Shown here piece by piece: positions 36,963 to 45,941 of a DNA stretch of 64,000 nucleotides (its first letter is position 1; every line of letters begins with the position of its first letter). The stretch is from contig JBNJFY010000002.1 in the NCBI GenBank assembly GCA_051747265.1, forward strand, positions 372,001 to 436,000. Direction: 5' to 3'. Origin of the DNA: JBNJFY01 sp051747265. GTDB taxonomy: Bacteria > Bacteroidota > Rhodothermia > Balneolales > Balneolaceae. Both the position numbers and the translations under genes were made by a program. The notes beneath the pieces are model-generated. The model searched no databases and was not told the DNA's origin. It was given only the letters and a program-made list of their open reading frames with translations.

Positions 36963-37622
36963 ATGAATTTTACTACTACAGATAGCAATAATTTTCAATC
37001 CGACCGCAGCAAATGCGCCTACTGCGGGGCGCCGGTGGATCCGAACAACAAACGTAAGCGTTTCTGTTCTACGGAATGCCTGCAGTCGTATGCTCGGGTA
37101 TTCAACCGGAATAATACCAGCTCCTTTTCCGTGGCTGATGAGCTAAGCAAGCTGCAGGAGATGATTTCGCATGAGGCGTCTCGCCCGGATGAAGACCACG
37201 CCAACACCGAGCAGATGCTGGGATTTTATGAACAGGTGATTGAGCGTACCGGCCGGATCCTGCGTAGCCTAAACACCAACGCTGTAGTTAATGAGCATCG
37301 CCACCAGCAAGAGCTCCAGGATGCCAAAGCAGAGTTGAGTTCCATCAAACGTAAAATGACCTCCCTGCTGCGCAAAGCGGGCGATCTAAAGAAGGAAAAC
37401 GACCAACTTAAACAACTGCTTCGCAAGCGAAAGGGAACCACATCCCGTGCCGATCTGGCTCGTGTTTTATTGGGAGTAGATGCAGACGATGATTTGACGA
37501 GTATCCGTAAAGCGTTCCGAGCTAAAGTCAAAAAGTTGCACCCCGACCAAAAAGGCGATGCGGATGTGTTTAAGGCACTGGCCGCAGCGTTTGAGACGTT
37601 GAAACAACTACAAGAAATCTGA
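36963..37622 (+). CDS. Zinc-finger / J-domain protein
   Basis: The 219-residue protein has an N-terminal treble-clef-like finger (C18, C21, C35, C39: CAYC and CSTEC), a long charged coiled coil (about 60-150) and a C-terminal J domain (about 165-219) with the HPD motif in KKLHPDQKGD. J domains stimulate DnaK ATPase. The rest has no match to DnaJ, CbpA or DjlA in layout. It follows ndh by 15 bp and is probably co-transcribed. Function unknown; it could target DnaK to a specific client. Confidence 0.75.
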   Translation: MNFTTTDSNNFQSDRSKCAYCGAPVDPNNKRKRFCSTECLQSYARVFNRNNTSSFSVADELSKLQEMISHEASRPDEDHANTEQMLGFYEQVIERTGRILRSLNTNAVVNEHRHQQELQDAKAELSSIKRKMTSLLRKAGDLKKENDQLKQLLRKRKGTTSRADLARVLLGVDADDDLTSIRKAFRAKVKKLHPDQKGDADVFKALAAAFETLKQLQEI

Positions 37623-37892
37623 TAACCCTCTCGGCTGATTTTTAAACAGCACCATGTACCGATTCGAAGAATTATTTATGCTCTTGTTATGAACGTTGTC
37701 ACCTGCAGTTTCTACTTGACTAGGGGGGGCTATCATTAGATTCTAAAATGGAGTCATCACTACAGGAAGTGACGGATACAAGAATTGAAAAAGAAATTAA
37801 AGAATAAAAGATTAAACGCGTCATGCTATTCCTCTTTTTGAATTTATAGATTTATTAACTCGTCTTGATGTTGACGATGACACCATTTAATT

Positions 37893-38021
37893 GAGGGCTT
37901 TGCAAAACCTTCCGAAATTTATTCGGTCATGACAAGATGCAGTAATAATCACCGTTTACACAATCTAATCAGGGGATTGCCGCACTACGTTCGCAATGAC
38001 AGGTAGTTTTGCAAAGCCCTC
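37893..38021. mobile_element. MITE-like element, copy 2
   Basis: The second copy of the 125-bp element at 10183-10310, in the same orientation. The inverted ends are 15 bp here (GAGGGCTTTGCAAAA and its complement). An exact 5-bp direct repeat TAATT borders both ends, consistent with target duplication on insertion. It lies in the 435-bp gap between the J-domain gene and an AT-rich lipoprotein gene. The rest of that gap (37623-37892) shows a TAGGGGGGGCTATC motif at 37721 and no gene. Confidence 0.88.
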
Positions 38022-38057
38022 TAATTAATAATTATCCAAAATTACAAGACTAATTTC

Positions 38058-39125
38058 ATGAGAGCGCAGACATTCATTTTCAGTCTACTACTACTTTTTA
38101 TTCTTAGCTGCAAGGATAACTCAGTCGATCCAGAAACAAATGTTAATGACTTATTTAAAAAAGAGTCTAACGGGGACACCCCAACCCATACTATCAAGAA
38201 TCATAAAGATATTATCCTAGCAGGGACTGATGACGGCGTTTTCAAAAAATCAATAAATAAAAATGAAGACTGGCATTTTATTGGCTTAAGTATAGATTCA
38301 GCCAAGATATCTGACATTGTAATTCTAGATGATAGTCAATACTTAGCATTAGGCTATGCTAATAATCCCCTGAAAAATCCCAATAAAATTTACAGAACCT
38401 CCAATGAAGGAAATACATGGAAAGAAGATACATCCACTGCAATTTCAGCAGTCAAAGATTACGGTATCTACTATATAGAAAAGAACCCTAATAATCCCGA
38501 TGAGATATATACTTATAGAGGGTACATTATTAAGTCTGTTGATGGTGGTAACACTTGGAATTTAGTATATGATGGTGGAATCCAACCTTACTTTTTGTCC
38601 ATTGACCCATATCATCCGAATCAAATTTGGACCGGAGGTAGTACTCATATTTTTACTCCTTGGTTAGCCAAATCTAGTGATTCAGGAGCCAACTGGACTT
38701 ATCTTCATAAAGAAATCCCTTCTGGAGACGCTGATATGCATGATGTCATTCTTCATCCCGATGATTCTGATAAAGTACTTGCCGGCCTGAGCGGGCCTGT
38801 TGACATTTCGCACAGAATTATACGATCTACCGATGGCGGAGAAAATTGGGAAGTCGTTTCCGAGGCCGAATTATATCCGAGAACTTTTGAGCACAGTGTG
38901 CGGGATCCAAAAACTATTTACGTTAGTGGTTCGAGACTGAGCATGAAATCACCCTTGATGTTTGCCTTCACTAATGATTTTGGCAACGCGTGGGAATTTA
39001 TAGAGTGGGAAGACGGCCCAACTAATGTTGGCGTTTATGATATGTTATCTGTAATGGAGGACGGCAAAGAGGTGCTCTATTTTGCGACTACCAAAGGGCT
39101 ATACAGTTATACTTTTGAGGAATGA
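38058..39125 (+). CDS. Lipoprotein with BNR/Asp-box beta-propeller repeats
   Basis: The 355-residue protein has a lipoprotein signal (lipid-modified Cys18 in ILSC). At least five Asp-box-like motifs follow: TSNEGNTWKE, SVDGGNTWNLV, SSDSGANWTY, STDGGENWEVV and TNDFGNAWEF. Such repeats form beta propellers found in sialidases, photosystem assembly factors and secreted glycan-binding proteins. Catalytic residues of a sialidase are not evident. The gene is AT-rich relative to its neighbours and lies 36 bp after the MITE copy, so it may be acquired. Confidence 0.8.
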   Translation: MRAQTFIFSLLLLFILSCKDNSVDPETNVNDLFKKESNGDTPTHTIKNHKDIILAGTDDGVFKKSINKNEDWHFIGLSIDSAKISDIVILDDSQYLALGYANNPLKNPNKIYRTSNEGNTWKEDTSTAISAVKDYGIYYIEKNPNNPDEIYTYRGYIIKSVDGGNTWNLVYDGGIQPYFLSIDPYHPNQIWTGGSTHIFTPWLAKSSDSGANWTYLHKEIPSGDADMHDVILHPDDSDKVLAGLSGPVDISHRIIRSTDGGENWEVVSEAELYPRTFEHSVRDPKTIYVSGSRLSMKSPLMFAFTNDFGNAWEFIEWEDGPTNVGVYDMLSVMEDGKEVLYFATTKGLYSYTFEE

Positions 39126-39260
39126 TCGTACTATTATATCCTTGCCTTCACATTGGGTTTGAATTATAAGCTGACAGGGGTACAAGAGGTTTTTCTTAAC
39201 AACTTCGAGTTTTGTTTTTGGGGATTTATTATTTGGGGTTGCTACCGGATAGCTTTTTCT

Positions 39261-39305
39261 GGTAGCGGAGCTACCTGGGAGAGTCACGAAGCGGAGCTTC
39301 GCGAC
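39261..39305. repeat. Two adjacent GGA-loop palindromes
   Basis: GGTAGC-GGA-GCTACC (39261-39275) and, 7 bp further, GTCACGAAGC-GGA-GCTTCGCGAC (39283-39305, one mismatch). The second resembles REP-like palindromes at 57019, 58203 and 61563. They lie between the BNR lipoprotein gene and dapB (convergent), so they could also act as terminators. Confidence 0.6.
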
Positions 39306-39371
39306 AAGGAAGGTAGGATTTATTGTAAATGGGTCCTGTTTGACAGGCTGGCCGACGTGCGAATGGAGGGG

Positions 39372-40130
39372 CTAGGCTTGGGTGATTTGTTCTACGACGT
39401 CTTCGATTTTGTAGAAGCCGGGTTCTTGGTTGACCAGCCACTGGGCGGCTTTGAGGGCGCCAGAGGCAAAGGCGTCTCGGGATCGGGCCCGGTGGGTGAG
39501 TTCGATGTCATCGAAGGGGGAGTTGATGCGCAGTTGATGTTCGCCGAACACGCTTCCCAGGCGCTGCGAGGTGACATACAGCTCGTCGGGATTGACTTTG
39601 CCGTGTGATGGAATTTCGGTTTGAATTTCCTGCTCGGGCCGCTCGGCTCCTTCTTTCCAGAGTTTGGCCAAGGTGTAGGCGGTGCCGCTGGGGGCATCGG
39701 CTTTGTCGGTGTGGTGGATTTCGTGCAAAGCGGCGTCGAACAATTCCGATTTGCCAAACAGGGAACCAGCCAACTTTATGAGTTTTGCAAACAGCTGGAC
39801 CCCTAATGAAAAATTGGAGCCGTACAGCATGGGCACGCCCGCTTTCTTACACCGGTAGTCCAGATCGTGGACATTATGCAGCCAGCCGGTGGTTCCAAAT
39901 ACTGTGGGAATGCCTTCATCCAACAGGGCCTCAACATGATCGGGAGCGGCTTGGGGCGTGGAAAAATCAATAGCTACCTGATAGGGCGCCTCTGCCGTTT
40001 GAACAATGCCCGACCCCCGCTGGTTATTCTCGCTGGTCAAGATGGTTTGCACCTCAAAATTATAGTCCGAGGCCATGGCTTCAATTCGTTGCCCCATTTT
40101 TCCATGTCCGATAAGCAGAAGATTCTGCAT
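39372..40130 (-). CDS. dapB: 4-hydroxy-tetrahydrodipicolinate reductase
   Basis: The 252-residue NAD(P)H-dependent enzyme of lysine and diaminopimelate synthesis. It has an N-terminal GHGKMGQRI nucleotide site (shorter than in E. coli), FGTTGW, and the catalytic HHTDKADAPSGTAY (His and Lys). It lies 21 bp downstream of aspartate kinase on the same strand, forming a lysC-dapB operon for the aspartate pathway. Confidence 0.93.
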   Translation of the reverse strand: MQNLLLIGHGKMGQRIEAMASDYNFEVQTILTSENNQRGSGIVQTAEAPYQVAIDFSTPQAAPDHVEALLDEGIPTVFGTTGWLHNVHDLDYRCKKAGVPMLYGSNFSLGVQLFAKLIKLAGSLFGKSELFDAALHEIHHTDKADAPSGTAYTLAKLWKEGAERPEQEIQTEIPSHGKVNPDELYVTSQRLGSVFGEHQLRINSPFDDIELTHRARSRDAFASGALKAAQWLVNQEPGFYKIEDVVEQITQA

Positions 40131-40151
40131 GAGTATGCTTTTCCGTTAGAA

Positions 40152-41570
40152 TTAATTGGAGTGATCTTCGATGCGATATTCCAACATATCGCTATTTTGG
40201 ATACACAAATGACGATGTAATCGGGCTACTGCTTCCAACGTGTGCTCGCTGGGAACCGTCAAAATCAACGTTTGTCGTTCCTGGCCTTGCCCTACCAAAT
40301 ACACCGGAATATCCTGGAGCTCCTTAAACACATACTGCCACAGGTATCCATTTAATTTTTCTGAGCAACCAATAAGCGCGATTTGTCCATAATGCAGATT
40401 CACCTCTGTGGTTAATTCCGCGCTCATCTCCTCGATAAAATCCTGCTGAACAGATTCATCCAGATCCATAGACAAGGACAGCTGATACTGCTCGCACACC
40501 GCTAAATCGGGCACAATATCATATCGATCCAAGACCGCCAGCACTTTGGAGCGATCCGTGGGCGTTTCGGTTTGTACCTTGAGCACCATGTTATCTTCCT
40601 TGTAAGCGATAGCCGTTATAGGACGCGATTCATCCGTTTGATGGTGAATACGCGTGCCCGGATCCGAAGGGGCGAACATGTTTTTAACCCACACCGGAAT
40701 ATTACGAGATCGCGCCGGCTCCAATGTTTGAGGATGCAGCACCTTGGCCCCTAGTGCAGCCATTTCCCGTGCTTGATCATAGGTGAGTTCGGCCACGGGA
40801 ATAGCGTCCTCAATATAGCGTGGATCACAGGAATAGACCCCGGATACATCGGTCCAGATTTCGATTCGTGTGGCATTTAGAGCATAGCCCAAAATACTGG
40901 CGGTATAGTCGGATCCTTCCAGACCCAGCGTAGTGGTATCACCCTGTGGCGTTTGCCCGTAGTACCCACCGATAATCGGGGTATGGTCTAGCTTAATATG
41001 ATCGGAAAGCACCCGTGCACGTTGGGAAATGGTCTTGAGATCCGGTTCCGCCTTACCAAACCGAGCATCAGTGATCATGATATCCGCGGCATCAATGAAC
41101 TGCGTATCCAATCCCACCAGTGGTCCACACTGAGCCAACAAAAAACTGGAAATGCGTTCCCCCACCGCAGAAATCTGATCCAATTCATGTTTGCGTATGC
41201 TGCCCGTTTGAGGGATCGCATTCAGGTATCCCCGTAACTGTTCTATTTCCTCATCAATTCGGGCATCACATATCTGCTTTACTTCTTCTGCCTGGGCTTG
41301 ATCGCTACCATGATGTTTGGTGAAATTTCCAATAATGGTTTTATGGCGTTCGGCAATCTCATCAGCGATTTTGTATGCCTCATCCAGCGCACCACGACAC
41401 GCTAGATCTGCCGCTAACCGTAACCGTCGCGTGGTTCGGGCCGTTGCCGATACCACTACTACGCTAGGGCCAGCGCTTTGAATTAAATCCAGTACCCGAC
41501 TCCAGCTTTGTTCGTCGGCCATGGAGGTACCGCCAAACTTTAGAATTTTAATACTTAATGGAGGATTCAT
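40152..41570 (-). CDS. lysC: Aspartate kinase
   Basis: The 472-residue monofunctional enzyme phosphorylates aspartate. Signature KILKFGGTSMAD at residues 8-19, ATP region VVSATARTTRRL, LEGSDYTAS and EIWTDVSGVYSCDPR. Two ACT domains (about 320-465) suggest feedback control by lysine or threonine. It is longer than many class III kinases but lacks a fused homoserine dehydrogenase. dapB follows after 21 bp. Confidence 0.93.
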   Translation of the reverse strand: MNPPLSIKILKFGGTSMADEQSWSRVLDLIQSAGPSVVVVSATARTTRRLRLAADLACRGALDEAYKIADEIAERHKTIIGNFTKHHGSDQAQAEEVKQICDARIDEEIEQLRGYLNAIPQTGSIRKHELDQISAVGERISSFLLAQCGPLVGLDTQFIDAADIMITDARFGKAEPDLKTISQRARVLSDHIKLDHTPIIGGYYGQTPQGDTTTLGLEGSDYTASILGYALNATRIEIWTDVSGVYSCDPRYIEDAIPVAELTYDQAREMAALGAKVLHPQTLEPARSRNIPVWVKNMFAPSDPGTRIHHQTDESRPITAIAYKEDNMVLKVQTETPTDRSKVLAVLDRYDIVPDLAVCEQYQLSLSMDLDESVQQDFIEEMSAELTTEVNLHYGQIALIGCSEKLNGYLWQYVFKELQDIPVYLVGQGQERQTLILTVPSEHTLEAVARLHRHLCIQNSDMLEYRIEDHSN

Positions 41571-41618
41571 GATTTACGCTAAGATTATCAACTCGACGTT
41601 TCGCTACCTAAAATAAAA

Positions 41619-41645
41619 CAGCCACTCCGCAAAACGAAGTGGCTG
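41619..41645 (-). terminator. Rho-independent terminator
   Basis: Stem CAGCCACT / AGTGGCTG around an 11-nt loop; on the minus strand it is followed by TTTTATTTT. It ends the A-type Fe-S carrier transcript (stop at 41674). Confidence 0.85.
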
Positions 41646-41673
41646 AAAAATTCAGATGATCTTTCTAATCATA

Positions 41674-42108
41674 TCAGATTGCAAACGAAGTTCCACATCC
41701 GCACGACTCGGTAGCGTTGGGGTTATCAAACGTAAAACCGCGCGCGTCCAATCCGTCCGGATAATCGATCTGAATACCTTCCAAATACATCTTATGGCGA
41801 TGGTCAATGACGATCTCAACGCCCTGGCTTTCCACAATGGAGTCGTCCTCGGTTTTGTGATCGAACCCTAACTTGTAGCTCAACCCAGAGCAACCGCCAC
41901 CCTCAACAGCCACTCGCAGGTACAGGTCGTCATCCAGGTTTTCCTTTTCCTTAATAGACCGTACCTGATCGGCCGCGCGCTCGGTGAGTGCTACGGTACC
42001 TCGACCCGCTTCGCCCGGACCGCCTTTGGGCGGCTCAGCCAGCGTTTCATCTTGGGTTTCATCATCGATCAGATCGGCAATGACATCGTCTAAATTTTCA
42101 TCCACCAT
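41674..42108 (-). CDS. A-type iron-sulfur carrier (ErpA/IscA/SufA family)
   Basis: The 144-residue protein has the three conserved Cys of the HesB family: GGGCSGLSYKLGF and the C-terminal CGCGTSF. The A-type core (about 40-144) is preceded by an acidic 38-residue extension (MVDENLDDVIADLIDDETQDE) not found in E. coli homologues. It delivers Fe-S clusters to apoproteins. It follows the AlbA_2 gene by 55 bp, same strand. No suf or isc genes are adjacent. Confidence 0.9.
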   Translation of the reverse strand: MVDENLDDVIADLIDDETQDETLAEPPKGGPGEAGRGTVALTERAADQVRSIKEKENLDDDLYLRVAVEGGGCSGLSYKLGFDHKTEDDSIVESQGVEIVIDHRHKMYLEGIQIDYPDGLDARGFTFDNPNATESCGCGTSFAI

Positions 42109-42163
42109 AGTGGTAAAATCTTCTGCATTATAAATATCATCTCAAAACCGTGCGTGCCTACGA

Positions 42164-42859
42164 TTACGCACATTCATTGGAAAACGAAAAATACTCATTC
42201 TTACCGGTATTGAACAACTCCAACACCCCGGCACTCACTAAGCTGACCAGTATATTGGAGGCTCGATACGAGGTAACATCAATCAAATTGGAAAATTCGT
42301 TAACGGTAATCCGCCCGTATTCATTCAGATAACGAAATAGTTTTTGTTCATTGGGCCCGTACTCAAAAGAAACTCCTTCAGAACTGGTTTCATTCTTCAG
42401 CACATTCACCTGCTCATCACTAGCCACTACGCTCTTGTCATCGACCCGGGTGTACACCGTTCTATTGGTCATATCTTGGTAGACATATACCGGTTTCACC
42501 TCCGCTTTCATCACCCGAACCACCATGATGTCGCGATCCAGGGAAAAAGGTACGATCTCGATATGAATATCAGCAGCGGGTTTACAGAGCTTTTCTGCCG
42601 CTTTCCGAAGCAGATATTCTTCCTCAAAATAATCGGTTACACCTACCAGGGTCTTATCATCGTCCACGCCGATCAGCAGCGTGCCGCCGCGCGTATTCGC
42701 GAATGCCGCGATTTCCCGGGCAATTTTTTCGGGTGAGGGAACGGTTCGTTTGAATTCCAGATATGATCCTTCGCCGGTATTCACCAAATGCTTCAGATCA
42801 TTCAGGCTCATTTCGGATTGGACAGCGGTCTCAAAGTACTTCATGGAATTCAACCTCAA
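42164..42859 (-). CDS. AlbA_2 (Schlafen-type) domain protein
   Basis: The 231-residue protein opens with an AlbA_2 domain (about 25-130): GSYLEFKRTVPSPEKIAREIAAFANTRGGTLLIGVDD. This putative nucleic-acid-binding or nuclease-like fold is usually joined to an ATPase or helicase. Here it ends with a winged-helix-like region (about 165-225: NEQKLFRYLNEYGRITVNEFSNLI). The ATPase part is absent, so it may be a DNA-binding regulator. It precedes the Fe-S carrier gene on the same strand. Confidence 0.8.
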   Translation of the reverse strand: MRLNSMKYFETAVQSEMSLNDLKHLVNTGEGSYLEFKRTVPSPEKIAREIAAFANTRGGTLLIGVDDDKTLVGVTDYFEEEYLLRKAAEKLCKPAADIHIEIVPFSLDRDIMVVRVMKAEVKPVYVYQDMTNRTVYTRVDDKSVVASDEQVNVLKNETSSEGVSFEYGPNEQKLFRYLNEYGRITVNEFSNLIDVTSYRASNILVSLVSAGVLELFNTGKNEYFSFSNECA

Positions 42860-43131
42860 TAATGATTGGCGCGCTTGCCTGTGTGGGATAACGCGACTAT
42901 TCCTTGCATTTACAGTATAGCAAGCTCAATAATAAACTACTAGGGCAGCTAACGAAGAAAGACGTAGTAAATTTTAAAGGATACTTTAGAGATTGATAAT
43001 CTCCGTGGTTCGGAAAAGTTTCAGGGGTAATTGAAATCCCCTACAACTGACGCAGCAGAGGTAGATTATTTTTAATTGGCCGGATAATTATGAACCTATT
43101 TTTTCTGATTGCACCGGATAGTCGATTTTCG

Positions 43132-44142
43132 CTAAATGACAATTTCTTCTTTGGCCATTCGAGTCATTAGCTCATACAACGCATCTTTGGGGTCTTTGTC
43201 TTCAAACAGGACGCTATAAACAGCATCGGTAATGGGCATTTCCACGCCCAATTCTTTGGCCCACCCTTTAACGGATTTGGTGGTTTTTACTCCTTCGGCC
43301 ACCATATTCATATTGTTAATGATATCATCCAGTTTCTTCCCCTGGCCGATATTATATCCTACAAAGCGATTTCGGGAGTGTTCACTGGTACAAGTCACGA
43401 TCAAGTCGCCCATACCGGTTAGGCCCGAAAAGGTATCCTGGGAAGCGCCCAGTGACATGCCCAAGCGTTTCATTTCATGAAGACCGCGGGTAATTAACGC
43501 GGCTTTGGCATTATCGCCCAACTCCGCGCCATCCACAATACCGGCGGCGATAGCCATAATATTCTTCACCGATCCGCCAATTTCCACGCCCATGATATCT
43601 GTATTCAAGTACACCCTAAACATGGGGGTCATAAAGGTATCTTGAATGGTACGGGCGGTACTTTTAGAATAAGCCGTCGCTACCACCGTGGTGGGCTTGA
43701 ACCGGCTGACTTCCTCCGCATGACTGGGCCCATATAGCACCCCAATATGATCTTCTATGATCTTGCCCTCTAATACTTCAGTAAGCACTTGAGACATAGT
43801 TAGATAGGTCTCATTCTCGATCCCTTTGGCCACATTTACAATCAGCTCATCACCATTTAAGTAGGGCTTTACTTTTTCCGCCATCGGGCGAACCGCGTGC
43901 GAGGGGGTGGCGAATACTACAATATCCCGATCCTGTAACGCATCGGCTAATTGGGTATGGCAGGTTATGGAATCGGGGAGTGTGACATCGGGAATGTAAT
44001 CGTCGTTGATATGATGGTTATTGATACGATAAGCGACCTCCGACTCCCGTGCCCACATTTGCACATCATTTCCGGCGCGAGCCAATACAATGGAAAGTGC
44101 CGTACCGAAACTACCGGCTCCAATCATGGCTACTTTTCTCAC
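43132..44142 (-). CDS. gpsA: Glycerol-3-phosphate dehydrogenase [NAD(P)+]
   Basis: The 336-residue enzyme makes sn-glycerol 3-phosphate for phospholipids. It has GAGSFGTALSIVLA at the N-terminus, the catalytic Lys region VEIGGSVKNIMAIAAGI, and TGMGDLIVTCTSEHSRNR. It starts with GTG and follows plsY by 26 bp, so the first two steps of phosphatidic acid synthesis are co-encoded. Confidence 0.95.
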   Translation of the reverse strand: MRKVAMIGAGSFGTALSIVLARAGNDVQMWARESEVAYRINNHHINDDYIPDVTLPDSITCHTQLADALQDRDIVVFATPSHAVRPMAEKVKPYLNGDELIVNVAKGIENETYLTMSQVLTEVLEGKIIEDHIGVLYGPSHAEEVSRFKPTTVVATAYSKSTARTIQDTFMTPMFRVYLNTDIMGVEIGGSVKNIMAIAAGIVDGAELGDNAKAALITRGLHEMKRLGMSLGASQDTFSGLTGMGDLIVTCTSEHSRNRFVGYNIGQGKKLDDIINNMNMVAEGVKTTKSVKGWAKELGVEMPITDAVYSVLFEDKDPKDALYELMTRMAKEEIVI

Positions 44143-44168
44143 TATTCCCTCCGATTTACCTTGGTCAG

Positions 44169-44864
44169 TTAGACCGATTCATTTTCTTGCTTATTCAAAC
44201 GCCCTTTGGCCGGACTAAACGAGCGCACTCGATTCTCGGTACCTTTCATCAAACGACTAATATTACTGTGATGCTTAATCACGATGCCCAATCCCAAAAT
44301 AGTACCGAAAATAATGATGCTCCCATCGATAGGCGTGTCAAATCCGTAACGTAACACTACTAACCACAAGGGGTAAGATCCAGAAGAAATAATAGACGCC
44401 AGCGATACATATCGCGAACTGAACAGGATAACAATGAATATCAGCAGCGATATTGATATGGAGATGGGCTCAATGGCATATAGCATTCCCGCAGCGGTCA
44501 GTACCCCTTTGCCTCCATTGAATTTAGCATAAAGCGGGAACATGTGACCAACCACGGCAGCCACCCCGGCAATAATTTGAAGCGAGCTGTCTAAATCCCA
44601 AGCGGAAATGGTTACCGGCCCACTACCGATAGAATAGGCAAGCTGGCTGATATAATAGGCCGAAATAAACCCTTTGAACAGATCGATCAATCCAACCACC
44701 ACGCCGGCTTTCCAGCCCAGCATGCGAAACGTATTGGTGGTGCCTGGATTTCCACTCCCGTGCTCACGTATATCTATACCTTTATAGATACGGCCCACCC
44801 AGATGGATGAGGGGATAGATCCAAGTAAATAGCTAAGTAGGATAACTACAGTAAGTGCGAGCAT
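44169..44864 (-). CDS. plsY: Glycerol-3-phosphate acyltransferase PlsY
   Basis: The 231-residue integral membrane protein has about five spans. PlsY motifs are present: LLGSIPSSIWVGR, EHGSGNPGTTNTFR (motif 1) and KFNGGKGV (motif 2). It acylates glycerol-3-phosphate from acyl-phosphate. It lies directly upstream of gpsA. The C-terminal tail of about 30 basic residues is slightly longer than usual. Confidence 0.95.
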   Translation of the reverse strand: MLALTVVILLSYLLGSIPSSIWVGRIYKGIDIREHGSGNPGTTNTFRMLGWKAGVVVGLIDLFKGFISAYYISQLAYSIGSGPVTISAWDLDSSLQIIAGVAAVVGHMFPLYAKFNGGKGVLTAAGMLYAIEPISISISLLIFIVILFSSRYVSLASIISSGSYPLWLVVLRYGFDTPIDGSIIIFGTILGLGIVIKHHSNISRLMKGTENRVRSFSPAKGRLNKQENESV

Positions 44865-44996
44865 CGTTGGTTTCGCTTTTTCCCTGGTATTTTTTTAATA
44901 GCTAATTGCAACACAACCCAACCTGATGCTGAGCCACGTATGCAACGTCAATTGGAGCGCGAGTGCTCCTAATTACGTAGATATTTTGTAAAGAAT

Positions 44997-45884
44997 CTAT
45001 ACGTGTTTTTCCGCGTGATAGGATGATCGAACCAGCGGACCACTCTCCACATGCTCGAGTCCCAGGGATTCGCCAATTTCCTTGTATTCCGCGAATTGGT
45101 CGGGGTGGACCCAATCTACCACTGGATGGTGCATTTTGGTAGGCTGCATATATTGACCGATGGTCAACACATCCACTCCATACTCAACGCAATCATTCAT
45201 CAGTTCGATAACTTCTTCGCGCTCTTCGCCCAATCCGACCATGATACCGGTTTTGGTGCGCACCCCGGCGTTTTTGGTACGTTGCAGCAACTCCAGCGAC
45301 CGTTTGTATTTGGCCTGAGGACGCACTTGGCGATAGAGGCGAGGCACCGTTTCCAGATTGTGACTAAGCACATCGGGTGGGGTATCAATTACAATTTGTA
45401 GCGCATCCCATACGCCCCGGAAATCAGGAATGAGTGACTCTATGGTCACCCCGTCAATTGTCTCGCGCAATACTTTGTGACACTCCGCAAAAATAGGCGC
45501 GCCACCATCTTCGCGCTCATCGCGATTGACCGAAGTTAGTACTACGTGCTTCAGATCCATTTTTTTTGCGGCATCCGCAACGCGGCGGGGTTCATCCCAA
45601 TCCAGCCCGGCCACGGGTCGCCCGGTTTTTACCGCGCAAAAGGAGCATGATCGGGTACAAACATCCCCCAAGATCATAAACGTAGCCGTTCCGTTACCCC
45701 AACATTCCCCCATATTCGGGCATCGGGCTTCTGAACAGACCGTATTCAGAGAATGCTTTTCAATGGTATCCGATACACTTTTAAAGCGTTCACCGGAGGG
45801 TAATTTCACCCGCAGCCAGTCGGGACGACGCTGCGTTTTACCATTCTGTTGCGTTTTATCTAATACCGTAAGCTCTTTAATCAT
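44997..45884 (-). CDS. lipA: Lipoyl synthase
   Basis: The 295-residue radical SAM enzyme inserts two sulfurs into octanoyl groups. It carries both 4Fe-4S sites: CSEARCPNMGEC (auxiliary) and CTRSCSFC (SAM). It ends within the family length. lipB lies 57 bp upstream on the same strand, giving a lipB-lipA pair for lipoate synthesis. Confidence 0.96.
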   Translation of the reverse strand: MIKELTVLDKTQQNGKTQRRPDWLRVKLPSGERFKSVSDTIEKHSLNTVCSEARCPNMGECWGNGTATFMILGDVCTRSCSFCAVKTGRPVAGLDWDEPRRVADAAKKMDLKHVVLTSVNRDEREDGGAPIFAECHKVLRETIDGVTIESLIPDFRGVWDALQIVIDTPPDVLSHNLETVPRLYRQVRPQAKYKRSLELLQRTKNAGVRTKTGIMVGLGEEREEVIELMNDCVEYGVDVLTIGQYMQPTKMHHPVVDWVHPDQFAEYKEIGESLGLEHVESGPLVRSSYHAEKHV

Positions 45885-45941
45885 AATATAAGTTCGATCA
45901 TGCGTGCATTGCGAATGGGCGCGAACAAATCGCCACCGTCA

